Assembly: GCF_004340525.1 (NCBI RefSeq)
Contig: NZ_SLWX01000001.1
Span: 434,001-498,000 of the forward strand
DNA length: 64,000 nt
Direction of reading: 5' to 3'
DNA from: Chromatocurvus halotolerans
GTDB lineage: Bacteria; Pseudomonadota; Gammaproteobacteria; Pseudomonadales; Halieaceae
The position numbers and the translations under genes were made by a program. The notes below the pieces were generated by a model. The model worked only from the letters and a program-made list of their open reading frames with translations. It made no database searches and was not told where the DNA came from. Positions 46,267 to 55,244 of this stretch are shown here, piece after piece; the first letter of the stretch is position 1; each line of letters opens with the position of its first letter.

Positions 46267-47247
46267 ATGCCAAACGCCCACCATCCATCACGCATTGCCA
46301 GCGCACTGCTGTTTGTCGCGGCCCTCCTGCTGGGTGCCTGCTCGCAGGAAGAGCCGGGGGCCACCGCTGCAGGCGGCGCGCAGGACAGTCCGGACAGACC
46401 GCGCGTGGCCTTGATCATGAAGTCGCTGGCCAACGAGTTCTTCATCAGCATGGCCGAGGGCGCGCGCGCCCACCAGGCGGCAAACCCGGAGCGCTACAGC
46501 CTGGTGGTTAACGGTATCCGCAACGAGAGCGATCTTGCCCAGCAGGTGGCGCTGGTGGAGCAGATGATGGCGACCGACGTCGATGTCATCGTGATCGCAC
46601 CGGCGGATTCCAGGGCCCTGTTGCCGGTGGCCCGGCGCGCTGTGCAGCAGGGCATTGTGGTGGTCAACATTGACAACCAGTTCGATCGGCAGCTGCTCGC
46701 AGAGATGGATATTGCCATTCCCTTTGTCGGTCCGGACAACCGCGAAGGCGCGCGGCGTGTCGGCGAGCGCCTCGCGGCAGAGCTGGAACCCGGGTCCGAA
46801 GTGGCGATCATCGGCGGCATACCCGGTGCTTTCAACGCCCGTGAGCGTGCCGCCGGCTTCATGGACGCCATGCAGGCGGCGGACATCACCGTGGTAAGCA
46901 CCCAGGCAGCGGACTGGGAACAGGCCAAAGCCGCAAACATCGCCTCGGCGCTGCTGCGTGAGTATCCACAGCTGGACGCCCTGCTGTGCGCCAATGACAG
47001 CATGGCGCTGGGTGCGGTCGCCGCGGTGCGCCAGGCGGGCCGTGAGGGCAGCGTCAGCATTGTCGGCTTTGACAACATCGCCGCCGCCAACACACTGGTG
47101 CAAAGTGGCAGCATGGTGGCAACCGCCGACCAGCACGCGGACAAGCTGGCGGTCTACGGTATCGAGTACGCATTGGACATCCTCGACAGCGGCCAGGTGC
47201 CGACCGACCGGACCACCCCGGTTGACGTGATCAGCGGCGACCGCTGA
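46267..47247 (+). CDS. Ribose-type ABC transporter substrate-binding lipoprotein
   Basis: The 326-residue lipoprotein has a signal with lipobox LLGAC (Cys near 24) and the type-I periplasmic binding fold: RVALIMKSLANEFFISMAEG, VIVIAPADSRALLPV, NIDNQFD, IIGGIPGAFNARERAAGF, LLCANDSMALGAV and SIVGFDN. It is close to RbsB-like pentose binders. With the following ATPase and permease it makes a complete importer. The neighbouring nucleoside hydrolase suggests ribose, or a nucleoside, as cargo. Confidence 0.9.
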   Translation: MPNAHHPSRIASALLFVAALLLGACSQEEPGATAAGGAQDSPDRPRVALIMKSLANEFFISMAEGARAHQAANPERYSLVVNGIRNESDLAQQVALVEQMMATDVDVIVIAPADSRALLPVARRAVQQGIVVVNIDNQFDRQLLAEMDIAIPFVGPDNREGARRVGERLAAELEPGSEVAIIGGIPGAFNARERAAGFMDAMQAADITVVSTQAADWEQAKAANIASALLREYPQLDALLCANDSMALGAVAAVRQAGREGSVSIVGFDNIAAANTLVQSGSMVATADQHADKLAVYGIEYALDILDSGQVPTDRTTPVDVISGDR

Positions 47248-47256
47248 GCGTCGCCC

Positions 47257-48891
47257 ATGTACGCCAGCCATGCTGATAGCGGCTCCCCCGGCGCTGCCGG
47301 CGTTCCGCTGCTGGTAACGCAGGCCATCGCCAAATCCTTTGCAGTGCCGGTGCTCAAGGCGATCGACTTCACGCTGCAGCACGGGGAAGTCCACGCCCTG
47401 ATGGGCAGCAACGGCGCCGGCAAGAGCACCCTGTGCAATATCATCGCCGGCGTGCTGCCAGCCTCCGGCGGCAATCTCGAACTGCGCGGCCAGCGTTTCC
47501 AGCCGGCCGGCATCCGGGACGCCGAGGCACAGGGCATCCGCATGGTCATGCAGGAACTCAACCTGTTTCCCACGCTAAGCATTGCCGAGAACCTGGCCTT
47601 CGGTGAGTTCGGTGCCCGAGCGGGCATCCTCAGTCACGGTCGCCTGCACGCACGGGCGCGGGCGGCGCTGGCAACACTCGGCCTCGAGGATCTCGACCCG
47701 GAGATGCCCGTGTCCCGCCTGGGCGTCGGACAGCAGCAGCTCGTGGAGATTGCGAGGGTCATCAGCCGGCCCCTGTCCCTGCTGATACTCGACGAGCCCA
47801 CCGCCGCACTGACCGACCCCCAGATCGAACGACTGTTCACGAGCCTGCGAAAGCTGACGGCGCGCGGCGTGGGAATCCTCTATATCTCCCATCGCATGGA
47901 TGAGATCCGCCGGATAGCGGATCGCGTTTCCGTGCTGCGGGATGGGCATCTGGTGGCCACGGCGCCCTCTGGCGCCCTCGACAGTGACCAGATCATCACT
48001 CTGATGGCGGGTGAAAAGGCAGTCGATGGCAGTACGACCACCCAGCGCCGGACGCCGCGGACCGAACCTGCAAGCCCCGTTCTCAAGGTGGAACAGCTGG
48101 GTCGGCGCGGGGCTTTCAGCGACATCAGCTTCACGCTGCACGCCGGTGAGGTGCTGGGCATCGGCGGCCTGATCGGCGCCGGTCGCAGCGAGCTCCTGCG
48201 GGGTATCTTCGGTGCTGACCGCGTGGATAGCGGCGGTATCCGCCTGGCTGCGGATCAGTTCGCCCGGCTCCGGCGCATGCGCTCACCGCAGGAGGCGGTG
48301 CGCGCCGGGCTGGGATTGGTGGTTGAAGACCGCAAATCCCAGGGACTGCTGCTGCAGGCCAGCATCGCCCACAACCTCAGCCTCGCCCGCCTGCCGGACC
48401 TGCACAGCCGGCTCGGCATGATGGACACGGCGCGGGAAACCGAACTCGCCGCCACCATGTGCCGCAGCCTGGACATCAATTACCGCGCACTGGATCAAAC
48501 GCTGTGGGAGCTCAGCGGTGGCAACCAGCAGAAGGTGCTGATCGGCCGCTGGCTGCTGAAAGCGCTGCCGATCCTCCTGTTTGACGAGCCCGGGCGCGGC
48601 GTGGATGCGCGTGCCAAGGCGAGAATCCAGCTGCTGGTGCGGGAGCTGGCCGCAGCAGGCAAGGCGGTGGTGGTGGTGAGCAGCGAAACCGAAGAGCTCA
48701 GCGCCCTTGCGGACCGCATTCTGGTGCTCTCGAACGGGCGCGTCGCCGGGGAATTCGCAACCGGCAACTTTGACGAGAGCGCCTTCCTCTCCGCCTGTTT
48801 CCGCTTCTACAGCGACGGCACGCAGGACAGGCACCCGGGCGGCGAGTCTTCAGGCAAACCGGCCAGACACGACAGGAAAACCACGCCATGA
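47257..48891 (+). CDS. Sugar ABC transporter ATPase (RbsA-like, two ABC domains)
   Basis: The 544-residue protein has two fused nucleotide-binding domains. The first has an intact Walker A (MGSNGAGKST), RLGVGQQQLVEIARV and LILDEPTAALTD. The second has the RbsA-type degenerate P-loop (GGLIGAGRSELLRGIFG), LSGGNQQKVLIGRWL and LLFDEPGRGVDA. It starts nine bases after the binding-protein stop and overlaps the permease by four bases (ATGA), so the three are one operon. Confidence 0.92.
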   Translation: MYASHADSGSPGAAGVPLLVTQAIAKSFAVPVLKAIDFTLQHGEVHALMGSNGAGKSTLCNIIAGVLPASGGNLELRGQRFQPAGIRDAEAQGIRMVMQELNLFPTLSIAENLAFGEFGARAGILSHGRLHARARAALATLGLEDLDPEMPVSRLGVGQQQLVEIARVISRPLSLLILDEPTAALTDPQIERLFTSLRKLTARGVGILYISHRMDEIRRIADRVSVLRDGHLVATAPSGALDSDQIITLMAGEKAVDGSTTTQRRTPRTEPASPVLKVEQLGRRGAFSDISFTLHAGEVLGIGGLIGAGRSELLRGIFGADRVDSGGIRLAADQFARLRRMRSPQEAVRAGLGLVVEDRKSQGLLLQASIAHNLSLARLPDLHSRLGMMDTARETELAATMCRSLDINYRALDQTLWELSGGNQQKVLIGRWLLKALPILLFDEPGRGVDARAKARIQLLVRELAAAGKAVVVVSSETEELSALADRILVLSNGRVAGEFATGNFDESAFLSACFRFYSDGTQDRHPGGESSGKPARHDRKTTP

Positions 48892-49892
48892 CCACCCACA
48901 GCCTCCGACGGATCCGCCTGCCCTGGAATTCCCTGGGACTGATTGCCGTGCTGTGTGCACTGGTACTGCTGTTCAGCCTGCTGAGCGACTATTTTTTCAG
49001 CGCCGGCACCTTCCGCAGCCTCGCCAACCAGATCCCGACGCTGACCGTGATCGCGGTGGGTATGACCTATGTGCTGCTGATTGCAGGCATCGACCTGTCG
49101 GTGGGCTCGGTGATGGCGCTGGCCGGTGCCGTGACCGGGGTGCTTATGGTCGACCTGCAGTGGCCCCTGCTGCCGGCCATTGTCGCCGCGCTGGCAGCGG
49201 GCCTGGCCTGCGGCAGCGTCAATGGCTTTATCAGTGCGCGCTGGTCCATCCCCTCCTTTGTCGTCACCCTGGGCATGCTGGAAATTGCCCGTGGCGGCGC
49301 CTACCTGACCACAAACTCGGAAACCCGCTACCTGGGCGACGCCGTCGCCATCATTGGCGATCCGCTGGCGGGACCGGGAGTTTCTGCCGCCCTGCTGTTC
49401 GCGGTCGCGGTGGTTGCCGTCGGCCAGTTCGTGCTGGTTAAGACCGTGTTCGGGCGCTATATGGTCGCCATCGGCACCAACGAGGAAGCCGTGCGACTGT
49501 CGGGCATCAACCCCCTGCCCTGGAAGATCGCCGTGTTCGCCCTCGCGGGGCTGCTCGCCGGTCTCGGCGGCATCTTCCAGCTCGGCTATCTGCAGAGTGC
49601 GGACCCGAATGCCGGCATTGGCCTGGAGCTGTCGGCGATCGCCGCGGTGGTGATCGGCGGCACCAGCCTGTCCGGCGGGCGCGGCTCGGTCGTCAACAGT
49701 TTTCTCGGCGTCCTGATCATCGCGGTCATGGAGACCGGTCTGGCGCAGCTCGGGGTGTCCGAGCCGGGCAAACGCATCATCACCGGCAGCGTGATCATTC
49801 TCGCCGTGCTGTTCGACCAGTTCCGGGAACCCCTGGGCCGCCGTTTCACCCGCTGGCGCTCAGCCGCGGGCAGCGCTCAGGAGGCGGCGTAG
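48888..49892 (+). CDS. Sugar ABC transporter permease (RbsC-like)
   Basis: The 334-residue inner-membrane permease has eight to ten helices and the family stretches LTVIAVGMTYVLLIAGIDLS, SVGSVMALAG, AIGTNEEAVRLSGINPL and AAVVIGGTSLSGGRGSV. It is coupled to the ATPase gene. Its last 16 bases overlap the 3' end of the convergent adenosine deaminase gene, so the two transcripts are antisense there. Confidence 0.92.
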   Translation: MTTHSLRRIRLPWNSLGLIAVLCALVLLFSLLSDYFFSAGTFRSLANQIPTLTVIAVGMTYVLLIAGIDLSVGSVMALAGAVTGVLMVDLQWPLLPAIVAALAAGLACGSVNGFISARWSIPSFVVTLGMLEIARGGAYLTTNSETRYLGDAVAIIGDPLAGPGVSAALLFAVAVVAVGQFVLVKTVFGRYMVAIGTNEEAVRLSGINPLPWKIAVFALAGLLAGLGGIFQLGYLQSADPNAGIGLELSAIAAVVIGGTSLSGGRGSVVNSFLGVLIIAVMETGLAQLGVSEPGKRIITGSVIILAVLFDQFREPLGRRFTRWRSAAGSAQEAA

Positions 49893-50947
49893 CGGTCCAG
49901 CCGTGCCAGCAGGTCGGCCCGCTGATCGGGGCCGAGAAAGCTGGCGTGGAAGCCGTTGCGCGAAAGCGCCAGCGCCTGCTCCCGACGCATGCCCAGGGCA
50001 GATCGCAGGGCAGTGTAGTTCTCGTTCAGATAGCCGCCGAAGTAGGCGGGGTCGTCCGAGTTGACCGTGACACATAGACCCTGCTCGAGAAGATCGAGTA
50101 TCGGGTGCTGCTGCAGCGTGTCCACCACGCACAGGCGCACGTTCGACAGGGGGCATACGGTGAGCGGCACCTGATCCTGGCGCAGCCGCTCCAGCAGCGA
50201 CGCCTCCTCCACCGCGCGCACGCCGTGATCGATGCGCTCCACGCCAAGCACGTCCAGGGCATCGCTGATAAAGGTGGGCGGGCCCTCTTCACCGGCGTGC
50301 GCCGTCAGCCGCAGATTCAGTTCACGCGCCGCGCTGTACAGACGGCGGAATTGGGCCGGCGGATGGTCGCGCTCGGCGCTGGCAAGGCCGATGGCCACGA
50401 AGTGTTCCCGCCAGGGCTGTGCCTCGCGCAGCAGGTCGAGTGCGCTGTCCTCACTGAGATGGCGCAGGAAGCTGAGGATCAACAGCACAGACTGCCCCCA
50501 TTCACGGCGCGCGTCGTCGATGGCGGCGACAAAGCCGCGCATCACCACGTCCAGTGTGACACCGAAGGGAGCATAGGTCTGGGGCTCCACCATGATCTCC
50601 GCGTGCAGGATGTTCTGCTGCCGGCACATCCGCAGGTAGTCCATCATCAGGTGATAGAAATCCGCCTCCGTGCGCAACACCGACGCCCCCAGGTAATACA
50701 GATCGAGGAAGCTCTGCAGATCGGTAAACTCGCAGGCGCGCTCGATGTCCGCCACACTGGCGTGGGGAATGGCGACCGCGTTCTTCTCCGCCAGTTCGAG
50801 CAGGCGCGCGGGCTGCAGGCTGCCGTCGATATGCAGGTGAAGCTCGCACTTGGGCATGGCGGCGAGCCAGTCATGCTCCCGCCTCTCCTCCGCGGGCAGT
50901 GCTTCCGTCGACAGGGCTGCTTCCGTTGATACCCCGGTGCTATTCAT
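49877..50947 (-). CDS. add: Cytosolic adenosine deaminase
   Basis: The 356-residue enzyme deaminates adenosine to inosine. The zinc and catalytic residues are visible: CELHLHIDGSL (His37, His39), LTAHAGEEGPPT (His and catalytic Glu), RIDHGVRA and the late VNSDDP. There is no signal peptide. ATG 50947 has GGAGG upstream and overlaps the stop of the exported nucleoside hydrolase fusion by eight bases, so the two are coupled. An exported paralog lies at 55241-56749. Confidence 0.92.
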   Translation of the reverse strand: MNSTGVSTEAALSTEALPAEERREHDWLAAMPKCELHLHIDGSLQPARLLELAEKNAVAIPHASVADIERACEFTDLQSFLDLYYLGASVLRTEADFYHLMMDYLRMCRQQNILHAEIMVEPQTYAPFGVTLDVVMRGFVAAIDDARREWGQSVLLILSFLRHLSEDSALDLLREAQPWREHFVAIGLASAERDHPPAQFRRLYSAARELNLRLTAHAGEEGPPTFISDALDVLGVERIDHGVRAVEEASLLERLRQDQVPLTVCPLSNVRLCVVDTLQQHPILDLLEQGLCVTVNSDDPAYFGGYLNENYTALRSALGMRREQALALSRNGFHASFLGPDQRADLLARLDRYAAS

Positions 50948-53213
50948 CACCCGCCCCTCCCTGCGCATCCGTGAGTGTACTGATGAAGTGCTCGAAAGCC
51001 GCCTCGGCATCCGTCTGCTGACAGACCAGCGTAGTGGCCGGTGCATCAGGCAGCAGGCGAAGGACGCCGGCGGATTCCGCATCGAGATGACGCCGGGGCT
51101 TGCCGCGCCAGTTCGCCGCGGGCATGTCCATGTCCGAGGTTCCGGGCCACGGCCGGTCGGTATAGCGGTAATCGACACTCAGCGCCAGCGGCTCGCCGCC
51201 GCAGTAGCGTTCGCGATCGACAACCGCCAGTGCCGCAAGCACATCCCAGAAATAGTATTCCCCGGAGTCGATGAACCAGTCATTGGCGTCGAGGACCGCG
51301 CTCCAGAAGTCGGCGGCGGGGTTGTCGGCACGCTGCTTGAACGCCTCGGCAACGACCGGCGTGACCTGCACATGGTTGGTGACGTCCAGGCCCACAAGCT
51401 CCATCGGCAGACCCGACTCCAGCACGCGACGGGCGGCCACGGGATCGACATAGAGGTTCCACTCGGCGCGCGTGTTCGGGTTGTTGTCAGTGAAGCCCGG
51501 CACGATGATATTGCCGCGCGCGTCCAGCGCGCCACCCATGATGACAAGTCGCGAGACGCGATTGCGGTCTTCCGGGTATCTGTCCAGCCACTGTGCAATA
51601 TTGGTCAGGGGGCCCGTGGCCAGCAGCACCACCGGCTGCTCGCTGTCCGCGATGGCCGCGTGAATCAGCTCCACCGCGTGACCGTCGTAGGGCTCGCGCT
51701 CGCTGGCCGGCACCGGCACGCCCGACAGGCTGTCCATGTCATCCTGCCAGGCCGTGGGAAACACGAAATAGCCGTCGAGGGGCCAGGGGTCGCCGCAGCT
51801 CACGGGAATGGCGTTGCCCGGCCGCGTCAGGTCCATCAGGGCCAGCGCATTGCGTTCCCCGGGCTCGCAGTGGGCTTCTCCGCTGCCGGCGACGGTAACC
51901 GCACGCAGATCGATCGCGGGTTCGCGCAGGAGGAACAGCAGGGCCGCCCAGTCATCGATCGCCATGTCGGTATCGAAGATCACCGGAACTGTCGACGAGT
52001 CGGCTTCTGCGTGGCCTGCCGATGCGGACGGCGCTGCCGCTATACCGACATCCGCGGCGGTCAACGCGGCAGTTGCCGTGTCACCGGCCGCGTCACCGTC
52101 GGCGGGACCCGGCAGCGTGTCTGAATAGTGATCCCAGCCATCAATGATCGCGTCGATGACGGCGCTGCCCACGCGGTAGGCGGCTTCCAGCGCCGGCAGG
52201 CCATTGTCCGGATAAGGCGCCGTGGTGCTCCAGGCCGGCGCCTTCCCCGGTGGCGGCAGCGTGTAGTTGCTGACGGTACGCAGCACCATGACCCGGCTGG
52301 CATCCACCAGCCCTGTCCGGTCAAGGCGGTGCAGTGCCGTGAGGGTGCCGCTGTCCTCCATGTTCGAGGTCATGAAGCTGGCGTCGTCGCCGGCGTAGAC
52401 TCGCAGCCAGTCGTTGGCCCAGGTATTCAGCATGCCGCCATGCCAGTAGGTACTGGCAGAGAGGGTGTCACCGCGGGTCACGAAGGGCGCGCGCATGGCC
52501 TCGGGATACCCCTCGTACTGCTTGCGGAATTCGCGGATGCCAGGCATGTCGGGAATGTCGACATTGCGGCTTGTCTCGAAGGCCCATGCCGCCAGCTGCG
52601 GATTCAGCGGAAAATGAATGGTATCCAGGGTCCAGCCATCGGAGACGTCCTGTGGTCCCTGCGCCGGCTCCTTCGCGCCCAGCGGTATGAAGCCATAGGG
52701 CCAGTGGTCGGGAATCTCCCGTCCGTCAATCTCGTAAACCAGATCACCATCGACCACATGATTGGCCCAGACCGCGGAACCCAGCGAGACATCCTCGGGG
52801 TCGCCGCCGGAGATGCCCGCGACCAGCCAGTAGGCACGCGACAGATCGAAGCGCGCATCGAGGCCGAGCGCCATGATGGACGCGGTGGCATTGGGGATGC
52901 CGCCACCGACGCAGAGGATCAGCACGCCATCGGTAGTCAGGAACAGCGGGAATTCGCCGAGGGGGAACGGGTATTCCTGCGCAATATCGCTGCGCTCGGC
53001 CCAGAACTGCAGCTCGCCGGGCTCATCGCCCCGCGCCTCACCATTCTCGAACATGGTCACGACCACGGCCTTGATCGGCAAGGGCGATGTGGCTGACGCT
53101 CCGGCGGCGAACGCGGTAGTCACAGCAAAGACCGCAAGGGAAACCAGCCGTGCGGCGACAGACGCCAGCAGGCGGGGACGATATCGGTCAGGGCCTGTGC
53201 GGGCTGCTTTCAT
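50940..53213 (-). CDS. Exported NUP-nucleoside hydrolase fusion
   Basis: The 757-residue protein has a signal peptide (about 1-42, AAGASA). A purine nucleoside permease (NUP, PF06516-type) domain follows at about 45-368 (VVVTMFENGEARGDEPGELQ, YWLVAGISGGDPED, TSNMEDSGTLTAL, VLRTVSNYT). An Ala/Asp-rich linker (369-409) joins it to an inosine-uridine hydrolase domain at about 410-745. The latter's ribose/Ca2+ site is DTDMAIDDW (Asp414, 416, 420, 421), with LATGPLTNIA, VIMGGALDARGN and FWDVLAALAV. NUP domains resemble nucleoside phosphorylases more than transporters, so I infer a two-domain periplasmic nucleosidase. It is upstream of add. Confidence 0.87.
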   Translation of the reverse strand: MKAARTGPDRYRPRLLASVAARLVSLAVFAVTTAFAAGASATSPLPIKAVVVTMFENGEARGDEPGELQFWAERSDIAQEYPFPLGEFPLFLTTDGVLILCVGGGIPNATASIMALGLDARFDLSRAYWLVAGISGGDPEDVSLGSAVWANHVVDGDLVYEIDGREIPDHWPYGFIPLGAKEPAQGPQDVSDGWTLDTIHFPLNPQLAAWAFETSRNVDIPDMPGIREFRKQYEGYPEAMRAPFVTRGDTLSASTYWHGGMLNTWANDWLRVYAGDDASFMTSNMEDSGTLTALHRLDRTGLVDASRVMVLRTVSNYTLPPPGKAPAWSTTAPYPDNGLPALEAAYRVGSAVIDAIIDGWDHYSDTLPGPADGDAAGDTATAALTAADVGIAAAPSASAGHAEADSSTVPVIFDTDMAIDDWAALLFLLREPAIDLRAVTVAGSGEAHCEPGERNALALMDLTRPGNAIPVSCGDPWPLDGYFVFPTAWQDDMDSLSGVPVPASEREPYDGHAVELIHAAIADSEQPVVLLATGPLTNIAQWLDRYPEDRNRVSRLVIMGGALDARGNIIVPGFTDNNPNTRAEWNLYVDPVAARRVLESGLPMELVGLDVTNHVQVTPVVAEAFKQRADNPAADFWSAVLDANDWFIDSGEYYFWDVLAALAVVDRERYCGGEPLALSVDYRYTDRPWPGTSDMDMPAANWRGKPRRHLDAESAGVLRLLPDAPATTLVCQQTDAEAAFEHFISTLTDAQGGAGDE

Positions 53214-53230
53214 TCAGACATCTCCTGTTA

Positions 53231-54058
53231 TCAGCTTTCGGCAAGCCACTGCCATAGCATGCGCAGGCCGACGAGGGTAAGAAATACGGCAAACACCTTT
53301 TTCAACGCCACGCCGCTCAGCCTGCCTCCGAGACGAACCCCCAGCGGAGCCATCAGATAGGTCAGCGGCGCGATGACGGCAAAGCCGGGGAGATTCACCA
53401 GGCCCACGGTACCCGGTGGCGCGTCGGCGGGTGTCGAGGCTGTCAGCAGCAGCAACAGCGCTCCCGGCAAGGCAATGACCAGCCCGAACAGCGCCGAGGT
53501 TCCCACCGCGCGGTGAGCCGGAACATTCCAGCTGGTGAGTGCGGTGACGCTGAGAGTACCGCCGCCGATGCCCATCATCACGGACAGGGCACCGATGGCG
53601 GCTGCCACCGCGCCCTGGGCCGGCGCCGCGGGCAGCGACTCCCGCAGCGGCGGTGCGCCGGGACGCAGCAGAGTGTTGGCCGCGATCAGCAGCACAACCA
53701 CCCCGAACACCCCGGTCAATAGCACCCCGTCGACCCGGCTGACCACCTGGGTTCCCAGCACAACCCCCGCCAGCAGAAACCACAGCCAGCGCCGGAACAG
53801 CGCCAGGTCGACATTGCCGCGACGGTGGTGAGCCCGGGCGGAAGCAATACTCGTGGGCACAATCACCATGAGCGAGGTACTCGTGGCGACCACCATGGCG
53901 GTCGCCGGCGAGATGCCAAGGCTCTGGAAGATCAGAAACAGGACCGGCACGATGACAATCCCGCCGCCGACACCGAGCAGTCCCGCAAGAAGACCCGCAA
54001 GCAGTCCGGCAGCCATCAGCGCTGCGATTACCGGCAGCCACTGGGTGGCCGAATCCAT
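53231..54058 (-). CDS. TauE/SafE family membrane permease
   Basis: The 275-residue protein has about eight helices and the two repeated glycine motifs of the family, LLGVGGGIVIVPVLFL and VMMGIGGGTLSVTAL. Family members export sulfite, sulfoacetate or other organic anions; the real substrate is unknown. GTG 54061 is an alternative start three bases upstream; GAGG lies before both. It separates two NUP paralogs and is probably co-transcribed with them. Confidence 0.87.
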   Translation of the reverse strand: MDSATQWLPVIAALMAAGLLAGLLAGLLGVGGGIVIVPVLFLIFQSLGISPATAMVVATSTSLMVIVPTSIASARAHHRRGNVDLALFRRWLWFLLAGVVLGTQVVSRVDGVLLTGVFGVVVLLIAANTLLRPGAPPLRESLPAAPAQGAVAAAIGALSVMMGIGGGTLSVTALTSWNVPAHRAVGTSALFGLVIALPGALLLLLTASTPADAPPGTVGLVNLPGFAVIAPLTYLMAPLGVRLGGRLSGVALKKVFAVFLTLVGLRMLWQWLAES

Positions 54059-54116
54059 CACGACATTTCCTCAGGTATGCGCCGTGGGCGCAGGGCACAT
54101 CAGCCGGGCCACAGGC

Positions 54117-55244
54117 TTACTCGGATGACTGGAGGTCATCCGCCGTTGGCGTTCGCTCACGATAGGTCTCCCAGTTTTCCAGCAGGGTATCGATAACGCG
54201 GGAGCCCACGAGGTAGGCGGACTCCAGTGAGGCGTCGAGCCCCGCGTAGCCCTCGTTCTCCGCAAGCAGGTTCTCCGCGGCGGTGACACCGGGCGGTGGC
54301 ATGGTGTAATTGCTCGCCGTGCGCAGGACCATCACGCGATCGCGATCGGCGCGTCCCGCGTTGTCAAGATAGGTGATCGCCTGCAGCGTGCCCGTATCCT
54401 CCATGGCGGAAGACACGAACTCTCCCTCGCCATCGGTCCAGTAATCCACCCAGTCGTTGGCCCAGTTATTGAGGATCTCACCGTGCCAGAAGGTCAGCGC
54501 GGCAAGGTGATCGCCCTTCAGGACAAAAGGCGGCCTCTGTGCGTTCGGGTGCTCCGTGTACAGCGCGCGGGTCTCGGCCAGCGCCTCGTCATCGGGCAGC
54601 TCCATGTCCTGCGTCAGGCGAAAGGCCCAGTCGGTCAGCGCCGGGTTGAGACGGAACATCTCGCCGGTGGGTTCCGGTCGCTCGGGATCAAAGGGGCCGC
54701 GGGTGTAGCGCGCGAAATAGCCATAATCCCAGTCGTCGGGAATCTCACGGGCGTCAATCTCGTGGGACAGGTCGCCGTCCACGAGATACTCGGCCCAGGC
54801 GGCGGAGCCGATAGAGGCATCCTGTGGATCAAAGCCGGAGATGCCGGCGACCAGCCAGTAGGCCTCGCTCACGTCAAAGCGCGGATCCATGCCCAGCATC
54901 ATGACCGAGGCCGCCGATTTGGCGGTGCCGATGCCGGTGACCATCACCATCAGCCCGCTTTCCGGATCGTGGTGCAGGCTGTGGTGTCCGCCAAACTCAT
55001 AGACCTCGGTCAGGTTGCGACGCTCGTTCCAGAGCTGGAACTCACCGGCCTGGTCACCGCTGTCCTCGCCGATCTCGAACATCGTCACCACCACCGCTCT
55101 GATCTTCACCGGGTCCGGCGTCGAGGTCATCGCGGCTGAATCTGTCGATACCTCAGAGGTATCACTGCAGGCGGCCACCGCCAGCAGCAGCGAGAGCTTC
55201 AGCAACAGGCCCGGCAGGCGTTTACACATACGCGGAGTTATCAT
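54117..55244 (-). CDS. NUP-family (purine nucleoside permease-like) lipoprotein
   Basis: The 375-residue protein has lipobox AVAAC (Cys near 26) and a NUP domain colinear with that of the 50940-53213 fusion: VVVTMFEIGEDSGDQAGE, YWLVAGISGFDPQDASIGS, REIPDDWDYG, SSAMEDTGTLQAI and VLRTASNYTMPPPG. The two are clear paralogs, but this one has no hydrolase domain and is membrane-anchored. The start codon overlaps the stop of the exported adenosine deaminase (ATGA), implying coordinated production. Confidence 0.87.
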   Translation of the reverse strand: MITPRMCKRLPGLLLKLSLLLAVAACSDTSEVSTDSAAMTSTPDPVKIRAVVVTMFEIGEDSGDQAGEFQLWNERRNLTEVYEFGGHHSLHHDPESGLMVMVTGIGTAKSAASVMMLGMDPRFDVSEAYWLVAGISGFDPQDASIGSAAWAEYLVDGDLSHEIDAREIPDDWDYGYFARYTRGPFDPERPEPTGEMFRLNPALTDWAFRLTQDMELPDDEALAETRALYTEHPNAQRPPFVLKGDHLAALTFWHGEILNNWANDWVDYWTDGEGEFVSSAMEDTGTLQAITYLDNAGRADRDRVMVLRTASNYTMPPPGVTAAENLLAENEGYAGLDASLESAYLVGSRVIDTLLENWETYRERTPTADDLQSSE

